Assembly: GCA_035640715.1 (NCBI GenBank)
Contig: DASQVO010000195.1
Coordinates: 1 to 5,097, forward strand
DNA length: 5,097 nucleotides
Direction of reading: 5' to 3'
DNA from: DASQVO01 sp035640715
Lineage (GTDB): Bacteria; Actinomycetota; Actinomycetes; Streptosporangiales; Streptosporangiaceae
Positions 4,190-5,097 of the stretch are shown piece after piece. A model generated the notes under the pieces. The model ran no database searches. It saw only the letters and a program-made list of their open reading frames with translations, and was not told the origin of the DNA. The translations under genes were made by a program, and so were the position numbers. How positions within the stretch are numbered: the first letter of the stretch is position 1; each line of letters opens with the position of its first letter.

Positions 4190-4572
4190 GGACTGGCACT
4201 CCTCGCGGCACATTCGGCAGGAAACGGGACCCGTCCTGCACGCCGGTATGAGCGCGGCTGCCGGGAGAGCGGGCGTTGAGGATGATGACCTCGCCCCGCC
4301 GGCCGCGTGCTGCAGCCGCTGGTCCAGCTCGAGGAGACGGCTGTGGGGGAGTACCGAGCGGGCCATGCTCAGGGCCTCAGCCCAGCCCGGCCGCATCGGC
4401 TCCGGCGTCACAGTCCGGGCCAGCAGCAGGGACGCGTCCACCGATCCGTCATCTCAAACTGAGTGCTCCACAACTCCGCGATCGACCCCCGACGAATGGT
4501 GCCGATACTCTCGGTGAACTCCACCTCAAGGGCAGGAATCACCTCGAATACGGTATGTGCTGGCATGGTCAT
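4190..4572 (-). pseudogene. hypothetical gene, frameshifted and cut by the Tn3-type insertion
   Basis: Minus-strand ATG 4572 (or 4566) begins MTMPAHTVFEVIPALEVEFT and runs through GSIAELWSTQFEMTD. At about 4442 the frame loses one base, and the next frame carries on with DASLLLARTVTPEPMRPGWA, then LSMARSVLPHSRLLELDQRL. Both halves look protein-like and have coding-type third positions, so a single-base deletion is likely. The second half reads on into the element at 4189 and stops at 4130, so the original C-terminus lies beyond the insertion. No membrane segment or catalytic motif is visible and I do not recognise the family. No good ribosome site precedes the start. The repeat array lies directly upstream. 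Confidence 0.45.
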
Positions 4573-4596
4573 AGCATGTGACGATATGGCGGCCGG

Positions 4597-4774
4597 GGCC
4601 AACTTCACCGAGACGACACGCCGCGCGGACCAAATTCGTTAAGGCATCCTGGCCGCGCGGACCAGAATCATTGAGACGCTGAGCTCTCCACGGCGGCCCG
4701 TGGGACCAGATTCAGTGAGACACCCGACCGGACTCGGCCAGGTTCAGTGAGACTGGGGCCAACTTCCATGAGAC
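4597..4774. repeat. array of six degenerate 18-19-bp direct repeats, IS21-end-like
   Basis: The copies start at 4597, 4627, 4659, 4703, 4736 and 4757. The best ones are GGACCAGATTCAGTGAGAC (4703-4721) and GGCCAGGTTCAGTGAGAC (4736-4753). The others vary at a few positions, and 4627 ends TTAAGGC. Spacing is irregular (30, 32, 44, 33, 21 bp). On the minus strand they read GTCTCACTGAATCTGGTCC. A shorter copy in the opposite orientation (GTCTCACGGAA) lies at 4792-4802. IS21-family ends carry several transposase-binding repeats of this kind. No istA or istB gene is present in the window, so this would be an abandoned end. Alternatively it is a multi-site operator for the minus-strand gene at 4572. 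Confidence 0.6.
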
Positions 4775-4831
4775 AGGGCAACCAGTGTCCCGTCTCACGG
4801 AACATGCGGCACCGTCAGTGCTGACCTGCGG

Positions 4832-4853
4832 TGCCTCAGATAGCTGAGACACT
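4832..4853 (-). mobile_element. possible outer end of an IS21-like remnant
   Basis: The minus strand from 4853 reads TGTCTCAGCTATCTGAGGCA, starting TG and sharing TGTCTCA with the internal repeats. CTCAG/CTGAG also pair as a short inverted repeat. It would be the outermost terminus if the array is an IS21-family end. No partner end or target duplication is visible. Confidence 0.3.
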
Positions 4854-5023
4854 TGCCGCCGGTTTGCTTCTCACGATCATGAGGCAACTCATCAAATCTC
4901 CTTTCCCCCGGCCAGGATGGGCGCGCTCCTCGGCTGCGTAGTTTGGGGCGGAGACCCTAGCCCGTGTCTGATGGATCTTGATCAAGAGGGTGGATCTTGC
5001 GGGTTGCCGGGCAGGGGCCTGGC
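4854..5023. promoter_or_regulatory. non-coding lead-in to the IS5-type transposase, with a 12-bp palindrome
   Basis: No gene is visible here. TCTTGATCAAGA (4976-4987) is a perfect palindrome, and TGGATCTTG occurs twice (4972-4980, 4991-4999). These lie 25-50 bp before the transposase start, where the left end and promoter of an IS5-type element would be. The exact terminus, perhaps near 4951-4965, cannot be fixed without the right end. AGGGG at 5013-5017 is a suitable ribosome site 6 bases before ATG 5024. Confidence 0.35.
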
Positions 5024-5097
5024 ATGGTGGGAGGGCATGAGCTGACTGATGCGCAGTGGGAGAAGATCGCGCCGTGGCTGCCCGTCAGCGGTAAGCC
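5024..5097 (+). CDS. IS5-family transposase, N-terminus (runs off the window)
   Basis: ATG 5024 gives MVGGHELTDAQWEKIAPWLP, then VSGKP at the edge. LTDAQW..I.P.LP is the signature of the N-terminal DUF4096-type domain of IS5-family transposases, usually preceded by V(V)GRHE in actinomycetes, which supports this start. GTG 5027 is an alternative start. AGGGG lies 6 bases upstream. The DDE catalytic domain is outside the window, so intactness is unknown. Some such elements use a programmed frameshift between two frames; this cannot be judged here. Confidence 0.75.
   Translation, partial: MVGGHELTDAQWEKIAPWLPVSGK

Noticed and set aside
3216..4517. Readthrough fusion of the recombinase-like gene across the empty site
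   Set aside because: The insertion length plus duplication (894 bp) keeps the frame and the sequence stays open after the TGA, but it has no motif and would require ignoring a stop codon.
4597..4774. CRISPR array
   Set aside because: Repeats are only 18-19 bp, degenerate and irregularly spaced, with spacers of 2-25 bp. There are no cas genes.

Overview
The base composition is high-GC with strongly G/C-ending codons, and the recognisable fragments (an AbiEii-type nucleotidyltransferase start, TetR tails, a tRNA-Tyr 3' part, a Tn3-type transposase start, an IS5-type transposase start) all look actinomycete. I would place the DNA in Streptomyces or a related filamentous actinomycete, in an accessory region. 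Almost nothing here is an intact housekeeping gene. The window is a graveyard of truncated genes and mobile-element pieces with a few intact small reading frames between them.

Left part (1-1230): the end of a small hypothetical gene is coupled by a TAATG overlap to a nucleotidyltransferase gene that stops after 44 codons. A hypothetical frame-switching remnant (376-595) then ends tail-to-tail with a TetR C-terminal remnant on the minus strand (598-843). The TetR remnant breaks off at a 20-bp sequence that looks like a tRNA-Ala(UGC) anticodon arm. After about 270 bp without a gene come a strong minus-strand terminator and the 3' part of a tRNA-Tyr gene without its 5' half. That arrangement is expected at one end of an element integrated into a tRNA gene, with the element lying to the right.

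Middle part (1230-3290): a small minus-strand reading frame and an intact 199-residue plus-strand protein start head to head. A 176-bp concentric inverted-repeat element (2149-2324) follows, with three GGTCCG repeats spaced exactly 20 bp at its centre. Next is a 289-residue protein resembling a tyrosine recombinase that appears to lack the catalytic residues. These may be the remains of the integrated element's genes.

Right part (3291-5097): the clearest object in the window is an 889-bp Tn3-family element (3296-4184). It has 44-bp terminal inverted repeats (43/44 identical) beginning GGGG, and a perfect 5-bp target duplication, CACCT. It has no complete transposase. All interior fragments lie on the minus strand, in this order: transposase start, TetR tail, frameshifted FAD-monooxygenase C-terminus, serine-recombinase tail. 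It is best read as an internally deleted Tn3-type element that once carried a regulator plus a flavin monooxygenase, and that may still move if a transposase is supplied in trans. Beyond it are a frameshifted minus-strand gene cut by the insertion, an array of about six GG(A/C)CCA...TTCAGTGAGAC repeats that resembles an IS21-family end, and the start of an IS5-family transposase at the window edge.

I see no cooperating operon. The genes are related mainly by successive insertions and deletions.
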